Below are positions 56,178-64,000 of a stretch of DNA of 64,000 bases, piece by piece. Made by a program: the position numbers and the translations under genes. The stretch's first letter is position 1. Every line of letters begins with the position of its first letter. The notes below the pieces were generated by a model that searched no databases, was not told the origin of the DNA, and worked only from the letters and a program-made list of their open reading frames with translations. This stretch comes from Pricia antarctica (GTDB lineage Bacteria; Bacteroidota; Bacteroidia; Flavobacteriales; Flavobacteriaceae), in the NCBI RefSeq assembly GCF_900101815.1, contig NZ_FNAO01000004.1:372001-436000 (forward strand). The letters are read 5' to 3'.

Positions 56178-56214
56178 ATGTTCCCGCTTTAGAACATCTT
56201 TAGATTTCAAATCT
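56178..56214. promoter_or_regulatory. Two inverted repeats upstream of the efflux operon
   Basis: ATGTTC (56178-56183) / GAACAT (56192-56197), and AGATTT-c-AAATCT (56202-56214), both perfect, end 32 bp before the TolC-gene ATG. They are candidate operators for a local regulator; no regulator gene is adjacent, though a two-component system lies downstream. Confidence 0.4.
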
Positions 56215-56246
56215 ACTTTAGCCATTTGAAATTTAAAGTTTCATGC

Positions 56247-57524
56247 ATGAAATTTATAGTCCTTTGGATACTGGTATTTTTTACGGCCGCCTCATTACAT
56301 GCCCAAGAGGCCGATTTGGACTATTTCCTAAAAACGGCACAAAAAACGGACGATTCACTTTATAACACGGTAAACCTTCAAAAAATCGGGCAATTGCAGC
56401 AGCAAATCATCCTTGCCCAAAACAAGGCTCCACAGATAGATGCCCTGGCGAACGTAGTGGTCTCGCCCTATTTCAACAACAATGGCAAAGCGGTCGACAT
56501 TACGACCAATCCATCGCCCGATGCCTTCGGTTACGATGTTGGCATCAGCAATGGTGGGCTTTATGCCGCACAGATAAAAGTAACGCAGCAACTTTTTAAT
56601 CAGGCAGTCGTTGATAACCTCCAGTTTCAACAACGGATCAAGAACGAGGCCCTAGCTTTGACCTATGAAGCGGTATACCATAACCTTAAGAACAATATTA
56701 CCCGGGTGTACGTGACCGCCTATGGATATCAACTGCAGCTTGCGCTCAACGAAAGCCTTATCGCCGAACTGGAAAACCGTTTAAAGGTAATCGAGGTACT
56801 TGTAAAGAACGGAATTCTACTACAGAGCGACTATCTTTTGCTGCGGGTCACTATTGACCAGAACAAAATAAACGGCGAACAGGTACGCAATACCCTTCGG
56901 GAGTCCCTCAGGCAGCTTTATGCTATTTGCGCAGTACCGCTTGTGCAGAACGTCGCCCTCACCTACCCCGGTCTGGTGATAATGCCGGAAAAGAAACAAT
57001 TTTTTTATCAAAAACGCTTTGCCAACGACAGTTTGCAACTCGAGGCCGACCGCAAGGTTTTCGACAACAAGTATAAACCCAAGATCTCCGCCTATGCCGA
57101 TGGTGGCCTGAACGCTGTGCAAATTCCAGGTATCGCCCACCGGATAGGGGCCAGTGCAGGCCTACAGCTTACCCTGCCCATTTACGATGGGCACCAGAAG
57201 CAAATCAATGCCGAGCAAAGCATGCTGCAACAGGAAAACCTGCAGAACAGCTTAAAAAACAAACGGCAGGTCAAGCAAAATGACCTGCTTAGCCTGACCG
57301 AAAGAATCGCCGCCCAGAACGAAAACCTGAATCTCATGGAGCAACAGCTGAAAAGACAACAGATCGTGCAGCAACTCTATAAGGCCAAGTTAGTGCAGGG
57401 CCAAGTATCCGTAATCGATTACCTCACCGTCATCCAAAATTACCGGATGATGGAAAACGCAAGGATACAGATGCAGAGCAATCTTTGGCTCCTCCAAAAT
57501 CAATATAATTATTTAAACTGGTAA
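56247..57524 (+). CDS. TolC-family outer-membrane efflux channel
   Basis: 425 residues from the ATG at 56247 (a TTG seven codons upstream is less likely). Signal peptide ends LHAQE. The two-fold repeated coiled-coil layout is seen in LQKIGQLQQQIILAQNKAP, ALTYEAVYHNLKNNITRVYVTAYG, LEADRKVFDNKYKPKISAYADGG, LQLTLPIYDGHQKQINAEQS and the final QSNLWLLQNQYNYL. Forms the outer-membrane duct for the RND pump encoded next; the adaptor gene starts 1 bp later. Confidence 0.88.
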   Translation: MKFIVLWILVFFTAASLHAQEADLDYFLKTAQKTDDSLYNTVNLQKIGQLQQQIILAQNKAPQIDALANVVVSPYFNNNGKAVDITTNPSPDAFGYDVGISNGGLYAAQIKVTQQLFNQAVVDNLQFQQRIKNEALALTYEAVYHNLKNNITRVYVTAYGYQLQLALNESLIAELENRLKVIEVLVKNGILLQSDYLLLRVTIDQNKINGEQVRNTLRESLRQLYAICAVPLVQNVALTYPGLVIMPEKKQFFYQKRFANDSLQLEADRKVFDNKYKPKISAYADGGLNAVQIPGIAHRIGASAGLQLTLPIYDGHQKQINAEQSMLQQENLQNSLKNKRQVKQNDLLSLTERIAAQNENLNLMEQQLKRQQIVQQLYKAKLVQGQVSVIDYLTVIQNYRMMENARIQMQSNLWLLQNQYNYLNW

Positions 57525-57525
57525 T

Positions 57526-58452
57526 ATGAGGCTTTTTAAACTTTGTAATCTATTCCCCGTTATATCGGTTCTGACTTTGGTTACTGCCTCGTGTGGCGGA
57601 GATAAAAATCAGGCCTCAAACAGCGAAAAACCAGCCATCGAAGTCGAGGCCGTCCTCGTGAAGATTCAGGATATCAGTGAATATCAGAATTTTAACGGAA
57701 CGACCCAATATCAAAAAAAAGAAAGCCTGCGCGCCAATGTTACCGGCTATATCGCCTATCTACCCTACGAGCGCGGCAATGAAGTACAAAGAGGCGGTAC
57801 GTTTGCGACCGTACGTACCATGGAGCAGAACGCTTTGGCCGATGCGGTAAAAATCGATAGTTCTCTGGCACAATTTGTTAAACCCTTGAGCATAACCAGC
57901 AATGCCTCGGGCATCATAACCAAACTCAACGTGGTCAAGGGCGATTATGTGGCCGAAGGGGATGTACTTGCGGTCATTGCGCAGCCCAAAACTCTGGTGG
58001 TAAAGGTGAATGTACCCTTTAGCGAAAAAAACGATATGGAAGTGGGGACGCCCTGCCAGATTATGATTCCCGGTCAAAATACAATTCAGGCCCAAGTCAC
58101 GAGCAGGCTCCCGGTTATCGACTCGGTCAACCAGACGCAGGCTTTTCTCATCGCACTGCCGAACAGCCAATTGCCGGAACGGCTCAATGTAAACGTCAGG
58201 ACAGTGCTCAAGCAGGACAGTACCGCACTGGGCATACCACATAAGGCTCTACAGACCAATGAGCTCATGACCGATTTTTGGGTGATGAAAATCTTTAATG
58301 ACACCTTGGCCATCAAAGAAACGGTAAGACCGTTGCTACAGAACGATTCCGTAGTACAGTTCAGTTCCAAGAACGTAAAAAAAGGAGATTATGTGGTTAC
58401 GGAGGGTAGTTACCAGATGCAGGATTCTACCAAAGTGAAAATCATGAAGTGA
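57526..58452 (+). CDS. RND periplasmic adaptor lipoprotein, short form
   Basis: 308 residues, lipobox TASCGG (Cys about 24). Lipoyl halves are ANVTGYIAYLPYERGNEV and ITSNASGIITKLNVVKGDYV, followed by a beta-barrel domain (LVVKVNVPFSEKNDMEVGTP) and a membrane-proximal part. The link between lipoyl halves is only about 45 residues and lacks the long helical hairpin that normally docks onto TolC. It couples the pump to the outer membrane. The stop TGA overlaps the pump ATG. Confidence 0.87.
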   Translation: MRLFKLCNLFPVISVLTLVTASCGGDKNQASNSEKPAIEVEAVLVKIQDISEYQNFNGTTQYQKKESLRANVTGYIAYLPYERGNEVQRGGTFATVRTMEQNALADAVKIDSSLAQFVKPLSITSNASGIITKLNVVKGDYVAEGDVLAVIAQPKTLVVKVNVPFSEKNDMEVGTPCQIMIPGQNTIQAQVTSRLPVIDSVNQTQAFLIALPNSQLPERLNVNVRTVLKQDSTALGIPHKALQTNELMTDFWVMKIFNDTLAIKETVRPLLQNDSVVQFSSKNVKKGDYVVTEGSYQMQDSTKVKIMK

Positions 58453-61448
58453 TGAAAAATAAGTTCAGTAGTTATAAGTTCCCTTTACTCGCCATAGGGA
58501 TTATGCTCTTGGTCGGAGGGTTCTTTGCCTACCAGAACCTGAATACAGGACTGTTCCCTAATATTACCTTCCCCAAGATCAAGGTGATTGCCGACTCCGG
58601 CCAGCAACCGATCGACAAGATGATGGCGGCCGTCACCATACCATTGGAGAACGCGATACGCAGAACCCAAGGGCTCAACTACATAAAGAGCACCACTTCG
58701 AGGGGGAGCTCGGAAATTTCGGTTTTCCTGAATTGGGACATGGATATCGACGTGGCCCGCTCCCAGATCGAATCCTTTATAAATCAGGCCAAGCCTAACC
58801 TATTGCCCAACACCAATTTTACAGTGGAGAAAATGAATCCGTCCATTTTGCCGGTGATGGGGTACTCGCTGGAGGGCGATATGTCTCAAGTGGATTTAAA
58901 GGTCATCGCAAAATACCAGATTAGGCCCTACCTCAGTGCCACTCCAGGCGTATCCGATATTGCTATAATCGGGGGAAAGGACAAAGAATATCGCATCATA
59001 CTCAAGCCTGAGGCACTGAAAAATTTGGGGATTAGTCCGGCTACCGTGCAAAACGCGGTAAAGAATTCAAACATCATTCAATCTGACGGCTATCTGACCG
59101 ATTACAACCGCATGTACCTCACGTTGACCGATAACTCGGTGAAGGGCTTGAAGGATCTCCAAAACCTGGTCATTAAAAATTCACCCACGCGCCTCTTCCA
59201 GCTGAAGGATGTCGCCGATATTACGGTCGATGCGGCCAAACAATATGTAAAAATCAATGCCAATGGCAAGGACGTACCCTTAATTGCCGTAATCAAACAG
59301 CCGGGCGCGAACCTAATCGCGGTGAACGACAGCATCGAGAAAAAAGTGGATGAGCTTGCCAAGATTCTGCCCAAGACGGTCAAGCTAGTGCCCTATTACA
59401 AGCAAGCGAATTTTGTGAATACGAGTATCAAGAGCATCAAAGACGTTCTTTGGATAGGTTTGGCACTGGCGTTGCTTGTGGTCATTGCCTTTTTGAGGTC
59501 CTTTTCATCGAGTATGGTGGTTCTTTTTACCATTCCAGTTACGCTGGCGCTCACCTTTATCGTGCTGGACGGTATAGGTTACACCTTCAATATAATGACC
59601 CTCGGGGCCATTGCCGCGGCCATAGGGCTAATGATCGATGACGTAGTAATCATCCTAGAGCAGATCTATAAAATACGGGAGGAGAAACCACAAGAGTCGG
59701 TATCTTCTTGCGCCCGTGAGGCCATCTCTAAATTGTTCCCCGCTATGGTCGGGTCTTCCTTGAGCACTTTGGTCATCTTTATCCCCTTTGTGATGATGAC
59801 CGGCGTTGCCGGGGCCTATTTTAAGGTGATGGCATTTACCATGATCATTGCCTTGGCCTGTTCCTTTTTCGTTACCTGGTTTATGGTGCCGGTTCTCGCT
59901 ATTTTGTTTTCACGGAATAAGCCCGTGGGCCACAAACATGAACCGAATACCAAATGGATACATCATATACTGGAGAAGCCCTTCATCGGAATCGTATTTG
60001 CGGCTATCTGTGTGGCCCTTATCGTGATTCTTCCTTCCAAGCTGCCCTCTGGCTTTTTACCTGAAATGGACGAGGGAAGCATCGTGCTCGATTTTAACAG
60101 TCCGCCGGGCACGACCCTGGAAGAGACAGGGAGGATGCTATCCATTGTGAACAATATCCTGAGCGATCAGCAAGAAGTAGAGGCGTTCTCCGCAAGAGCG
60201 GGCACACAGATGGGATTTTTCATTACCGAGCCGAATCGTGGCGATTATCTGATAAAGCTCAAAGATTCGCGCTCGAAGACCACTACCGAAGTCTCGGACG
60301 AGATACGCACAAAGATCGAGCAAAAATTGCCCCAGCTTACTGTGGATTTTGGGCAGGTAATCGGCGATATGCTAGGCGATCTGATGAGTTCGGTACAGCC
60401 CATCCAAATTAAAGTTTTCGGTGACGATAAGGCTAAATTGAGGCAGATATCCCAAAAAATCGCTTCAGAAATCGAGCAGGTCAAGGGCACGGCAGATGTA
60501 TTTGACGGCATCGTAATCGCCGGCCCCGAGATCGAGATACGGCCCAAGGTTCCCGCACTGGCACAGTTCGGACTTACCCCCGCAGATTTTCAGTTACAGT
60601 TGCAGACCCAGATTACTGGTACGGTGGTCGGTAGCGTAATCGATAATATTAGGGTAATAGACATTCGTATGCTCTATCCGGATACCTATAAGACATCGGT
60701 ACAGCAGTTGAAGGATACAAAATTACTGTTGCCGAACGGATCCAGCGTGCCCATTTCCCAAATGGCCGAGGTCGTGCTAAAAAAGGGAGTGGCCGAGGTG
60801 AACCGCGAAAATGAAAAAACGGTCGACTATATCACCGCCCGCCTTGACAACCGGGACCTAGGCTCCACATTGGCAGACATTAAGGACAGATTAAGCAAAA
60901 ACCTCAGTCTACCCAGTAATTTCCATATGGAATATGGGGGTTCGTACGTACAACAGCAAAAGGCCTTTCAGGAGCTACTCATTATTTTGATATCGGCCTT
61001 CCTGTTGGTTTTTGTCGTGATTCTTTTCCTCTTCAGAAAACTGAAAATCGCCGCGGCTATCGTTTTTATCGCCATTTTTGGTGTGGCCGGTTGTCTTTTG
61101 AGCTTGTTTTTAACGGGTACGCCCCTCAATGTGGGTAGTTATACCGGCATAATCATGATTGTGGGGATCATAGGGGAAAATTCCATTTTTACCTATCGGC
61201 AATACCAAGAAGTGGATGAATCCCTTAGCCATGAAGAAAAGATAGAATATGCTATTGCGGCACGCCTGCGACCCAAATTAATGACCGCTTTTGCGGCGAT
61301 CATGGCCTTGGTACCTTTGGCACTCGGCATCGGTGCGGGTGCCCAGTTGCACCAACCTTTGGCCATCGCGGTCATCGGGGGAATGGTATTCGCCCTGCCC
61401 TTGCTATTGGTGGTATTGCCTACGCTATTAAAGTTAATCAAAGAATAA
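58452..61448 (+). CDS. RND (HAE1-type) efflux permease
   Basis: 998 residues from the ATG at 58452 (overlapping the preceding TGA); a GTG one codon earlier is possible. RND landmarks: NTGLFPNITFPKIKV, GVSDIAIIGGKDKEYRI, two sets of six helices (after about 335 and 835), and the proton-relay pair Asp396-Asp397 in GLMIDDVVIILEQ. Asp pair rather than the metal-pump pattern favours hydrophobic or drug-like export. Operon with TolC-type and adaptor genes. Substrate unknown. Confidence 0.93.
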   Translation: MKNKFSSYKFPLLAIGIMLLVGGFFAYQNLNTGLFPNITFPKIKVIADSGQQPIDKMMAAVTIPLENAIRRTQGLNYIKSTTSRGSSEISVFLNWDMDIDVARSQIESFINQAKPNLLPNTNFTVEKMNPSILPVMGYSLEGDMSQVDLKVIAKYQIRPYLSATPGVSDIAIIGGKDKEYRIILKPEALKNLGISPATVQNAVKNSNIIQSDGYLTDYNRMYLTLTDNSVKGLKDLQNLVIKNSPTRLFQLKDVADITVDAAKQYVKINANGKDVPLIAVIKQPGANLIAVNDSIEKKVDELAKILPKTVKLVPYYKQANFVNTSIKSIKDVLWIGLALALLVVIAFLRSFSSSMVVLFTIPVTLALTFIVLDGIGYTFNIMTLGAIAAAIGLMIDDVVIILEQIYKIREEKPQESVSSCAREAISKLFPAMVGSSLSTLVIFIPFVMMTGVAGAYFKVMAFTMIIALACSFFVTWFMVPVLAILFSRNKPVGHKHEPNTKWIHHILEKPFIGIVFAAICVALIVILPSKLPSGFLPEMDEGSIVLDFNSPPGTTLEETGRMLSIVNNILSDQQEVEAFSARAGTQMGFFITEPNRGDYLIKLKDSRSKTTTEVSDEIRTKIEQKLPQLTVDFGQVIGDMLGDLMSSVQPIQIKVFGDDKAKLRQISQKIASEIEQVKGTADVFDGIVIAGPEIEIRPKVPALAQFGLTPADFQLQLQTQITGTVVGSVIDNIRVIDIRMLYPDTYKTSVQQLKDTKLLLPNGSSVPISQMAEVVLKKGVAEVNRENEKTVDYITARLDNRDLGSTLADIKDRLSKNLSLPSNFHMEYGGSYVQQQKAFQELLIILISAFLLVFVVILFLFRKLKIAAAIVFIAIFGVAGCLLSLFLTGTPLNVGSYTGIIMIVGIIGENSIFTYRQYQEVDESLSHEEKIEYAIAARLRPKLMTAFAAIMALVPLALGIGAGAQLHQPLAIAVIGGMVFALPLLLVVLPTLLKLIKE

Positions 61449-61454
61449 TTTCCT

Positions 61455-62114
61455 ATGAATAGCATACTCGATTTTCTATTGCACCTTGACACCCATCTGT
61501 TTACCATGATCGTTGATTATGGCCCATGGGTCTATGCCCTATTGTTCGGTTTCATATTTATCGAAACGGGATTTGTGGTGATGCCCTTTCTGCCAGGGGA
61601 TTCCCTTTTGTTCGCGGCGGGGGCTTTCTGTGCAGGCGTACAGAACGAAGCAGGTGAAACCGCACAGCTAAGTCTGGGAATTATCTTTGTATCGCTTAGC
61701 GCAGCTGCCATTTTAGGGGATAGCCTTAATTATTACTTCGGAAAGACTATCGGGCTTAGGGTTTTGGGATGGAAGATTGGCGGAAAGCAGCTGGTCGGGC
61801 AAAAAAACATCGAAAAGAACCATGAATTCTTTGATAAACATGGTCCGAAAACCATTATCATCGCCCGTTTTGTACCTATAATTAGGACATTTGCCCCTTT
61901 TGTAGCGGGTATCGGTGATATGCATTATAAGAAATTTATCCGTTTCAACATCATCGGGGGTACCGTATGGGTATTACTTTTAACGCTCGTGGGCTATTTT
62001 TTCGGGAACCTTCCCTTTGTGAAAAATAATTTTGAAGTGGTCGTTTTGGGTATCATTATCTTGTCTTTGGTACCGATTACCGTTGAATTCATCCGTAACA
62101 AGTTTAAAAAATAA
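61455..62114 (+). CDS. DedA-family membrane protein
   Basis: 219 residues. DedA/VTT features: FIETGFVVMPFLPGDSLLFAAGA, ILGDSLNYYFGKTIG, the reentrant arginine segment IIARFVPIIRTFAPFVAGIG, and RFNIIGGTVWVLLLTLVGYFFG. Members are linked to membrane-lipid scrambling (undecaprenyl-phosphate or phospholipid recycling). It begins 6 bp after the pump gene, so it is likely co-transcribed. Confidence 0.93.
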   Translation: MNSILDFLLHLDTHLFTMIVDYGPWVYALLFGFIFIETGFVVMPFLPGDSLLFAAGAFCAGVQNEAGETAQLSLGIIFVSLSAAAILGDSLNYYFGKTIGLRVLGWKIGGKQLVGQKNIEKNHEFFDKHGPKTIIIARFVPIIRTFAPFVAGIGDMHYKKFIRFNIIGGTVWVLLLTLVGYFFGNLPFVKNNFEVVVLGIIILSLVPITVEFIRNKFKK

Positions 62115-62321
62115 AAATCCTAAGTGAGCGTTGCCGACCAAGGTTCTTTGGATCGCCCGCCTTTCGAATACGGTCCTAATTTTATCCTGTTGAACGGTTA
62201 TAAAATGAATAAAAGATCTGAGAGGAAAGGGGTTTTTACAACTCATTGACCAATTATAATACAAGTTCGCTTAAGAATTTCCTTAGATTCGAATACTAAT
62301 TTTATCCTTAAATTTATAGAG

Positions 62322-62996
62322 ATGAAAATCTTGATCGCCGAAGACGAAATCGCCTTGCAGCAATCCATTGTTACCTATTTGGAAAAGGATGGCAACGTCT
62401 GCGAAGTAGCATCCGATTATAACGATGCCATTTACAAAGTGGACCTTTACGATTACGACCTGATTATTTTGGATATCAACTTAGCTACCGGCAGTGGCCT
62501 GGACGTCCTCAAAAAACTGAAAAAAGAAAATAAAGAAGCAGGGGTCATCATCATTTCAGCCAATAATTCCTTAGACGATAAATTGGACGGTCTCGACCTT
62601 GGTGCGGATGATTATATTACCAAGCCCTTTCATTTGGCCGAACTCAATTCACGGATCAAGGCGGTGCTCAGACGTGGCAAATTCGGGGGCGACGATACCA
62701 TAACTTTCAACGAGATCAGTGTGGACACCAAATCAAGAACGGCCTATGTAAACGGCAAGGCCATGGCGCTGACCCGTAAGGAATATGATTTGTTGGTGTT
62801 CTTTATGACCAATCAGGGCAGGGTACTATCCAAAGAAATCATCGCCGAACATTTATGGGGCGACAATAGCGATTTGGCCGATAATTTTGATTTTATTTAC
62901 GTACACGTCAACAACTTACGAAAAAAATTGACCGGCGAAGGAGCCAAATATATCAAGACCGCCTATGGTAGCGGCTATAAATTCATAGAAGACTAA
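62322..62996 (+). CDS. OmpR/PhoB-type response regulator
   Basis: 224 residues. Receiver with acidic Glu7/Asp8 (IAEDEIALQQS), phospho-acceptor Asp51 in LIILDINLATGSG and lysine in DYITKPFHL. The C-terminal winged helix is seen in ALTRKEYDLLVFFMTNQGRVLSKEI and YVHVNNLRKKL, ending TAYGSGYKFIE. Paired with the histidine kinase that begins one base after its stop. A 207-bp gap separates it from DedA; that gap contains a weak direct repeat (tcgaatac ... ctaattttatcct at about 62164 and 62288) and no gene. Confidence 0.95.
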   Translation: MKILIAEDEIALQQSIVTYLEKDGNVCEVASDYNDAIYKVDLYDYDLIILDINLATGSGLDVLKKLKKENKEAGVIIISANNSLDDKLDGLDLGADDYITKPFHLAELNSRIKAVLRRGKFGGDDTITFNEISVDTKSRTAYVNGKAMALTRKEYDLLVFFMTNQGRVLSKEIIAEHLWGDNSDLADNFDFIYVHVNNLRKKLTGEGAKYIKTAYGSGYKFIED

Positions 62997-62997
62997 A

Positions 62998-64000
62998 TTG
63001 ACCAAGACCACCAAAAAGGTTAGATTGAGCAGAAAAACATCCCAGAGCTTTCTCGGGATCAGTCTTATTTTGATGGTCGTAAGTACCATAGTATTATATT
63101 TTTACGTTAGCAACCTGCTACAGGACGAAGTGGAAGAGGCTCTTTTTTCTACGGAGGCGCGTATCGAGACCGCCTTAAAATCAAACTATGCTCCCTTTGA
63201 CCTACCGCCCATCGTCGAGATAGGGACCGTTGCTGTACTTGGTGTTGAAAAAATCAAGGATACGATTATCTACGACCCCTCACAAGATGAGATGGAGGAA
63301 TTTAGGGAACTCACATCGTTCAAGGAAATCAATGGTAAAAACTATCGTATAACGGTGCGTGACCTTGTGGTTGAATCAGAAAATATTTTGATGGCCGTAG
63401 TGGTATCCTATATTACCATTATTCTTTCGGTATTCGTATTCCTTTTCTATTTCAGCAAAGCGCGAAACCAAAAACTCTGGCAGCCATTTTTCACCAATTT
63501 GGAAAAGATGAAAAGATTTTCGTTGACCTCTGATAAACCGATAGGGTTGATGGACAGTGAAATTTTGGAATTCCACGAGCTGAACAAAGAAATAAAGACC
63601 TTGACCGGTAAGGTAAAGTCCGACTACCTGAACCTAAAACAATTTACCGAAAATGTATCCCACGAACTTCAGACCCCGCTCGCCATTATACAGGCAAAAA
63701 TCGAGAACATAATCAACGGAGATGATCTGAACGATATCCAGTATGGGCATCTGACTTCCATCCAAAAAGACATCCAGCGATTGACCCAGATGAACAAGCG
63801 CCTTACGCTGTTGACCAAGATAGAGAACAAGCAGTTCCTAAATATTGAAAAAGTCTCCCTTGCCGAGCTGATGGGAGAAACGATCCAAAGCTTCCATGAA
63901 ATCTCCGTTACCGAAATCAAGTACCATCGAAAGGATGATATGTGGACCAAAATGGATTCTTACCTTGCGGAAGTACTATGTACCAATTTACTTTCCAACG
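62998..64000 (+). CDS. Sensor histidine kinase (3' end outside window)
   Basis: The reading frame is open from a TTG at 62998 to the window end (334 codons). An in-frame TAG at 62986 excludes any upstream start, and no ATG occurs before the first membrane helix (ISLILMVVSTIVLYFYVSNLL around residues 20-41), so a TTG start is likely. A second helix is near 130-150. The dimerisation and phosphorylation motif is VSHELQTPLAIIQ with His222; the ATPase domain is only begun (LAEVLCTNLLSN). The short gap to the response regulator shows they form one unit. The signal sensed is unknown. Confidence 0.92.
   Translation, partial: MTKTTKKVRLSRKTSQSFLGISLILMVVSTIVLYFYVSNLLQDEVEEALFSTEARIETALKSNYAPFDLPPIVEIGTVAVLGVEKIKDTIIYDPSQDEMEEFRELTSFKEINGKNYRITVRDLVVESENILMAVVVSYITIILSVFVFLFYFSKARNQKLWQPFFTNLEKMKRFSLTSDKPIGLMDSEILEFHELNKEIKTLTGKVKSDYLNLKQFTENVSHELQTPLAIIQAKIENIINGDDLNDIQYGHLTSIQKDIQRLTQMNKRLTLLTKIENKQFLNIEKVSLAELMGETIQSFHEISVTEIKYHRKDDMWTKMDSYLAEVLCTNLLSN

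Overview
The window looks like a chromosome segment of a marine Bacteroidetes bacterium of the flavobacterial type. The pointers are two SusC/SusD pairs, formylglycine sulfatases, many secreted lipoproteins and -7 boxes of the TAnnTTTG kind. No rRNA, CRISPR array, phage or insertion sequence was seen. There is one tRNA gene (Cys, GCA).

Region 1 (1-36 kb) is a polysaccharide-utilisation and L-rhamnose catabolism locus, best explained as acting on ulvan or a similar sulfated, rhamnose- and uronate-rich algal polysaccharide. On the minus strand lie a secreted kelch protein (cut by the window start), L-rhamnose mutarotase, a Tat-exported Gfo/Idh oxidoreductase, a GH105 unsaturated uronyl hydrolase, a sulfatase fused to a GH78 rhamnosidase, and a second sulfatase. 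Further along the minus strand is the operon SusC, SusD, PVC-type heme protein, FG-GAP protein, DUF1080 lipoprotein. A GntR-type regulator is divergent from a rhamnose operon on the plus strand: bifunctional aldolase/dehydrogenase, isomerase, kinase, a lactate-oxidase-like flavoprotein and an NCS1-type permease. A second SusC/SusD pair follows. No recognisable ulvan lyase is present.

I found an 18-bp element (consensus about wACAGnaynGTACAGGAT) upstream of four transcription units: SusC-1, both sulfatase units, and the rhamnose operon. At all four its end lies exactly 21 bp before a TAnnTTTG-like box. A fifth copy with the same spacing stands in front of no protein gene and is followed about 80 nt later by a strong intrinsic terminator, so it may drive a small RNA. 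Beside it is the relic of a lost GH78 gene.

Region 2 (36-46 kb) holds tRNA-Cys, a 53-residue ORF, rpiA, a DUF4861 lipoprotein with kduI (uronate catabolism), a LacI regulator with a perfect 18-bp palindrome overlapping its own promoter, pgi, and a Zn-alcohol dehydrogenase / SDR / FucP-like permease trio.

Region 3 (46.5-56.1 kb) is a tight seven-gene operon: class III aminotransferase, nitrilase-type amidohydrolase, VOC protein, large Orn/Lys/Arg-type decarboxylase, ATP-grasp ligase, C45-type acyltransferase/hydrolase and aldehyde dehydrogenase. I cannot assign it to a described pathway. A ligate-oxidise-hydrolyse route for an amine, analogous to gamma-glutamyl-putrescine catabolism, is the best guess.

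Region 4 (56.2-64 kb) encodes a TolC-RND-adaptor efflux system with an unusually short adaptor, a DedA membrane protein, and an OmpR-type two-component system whose kinase runs off the window.
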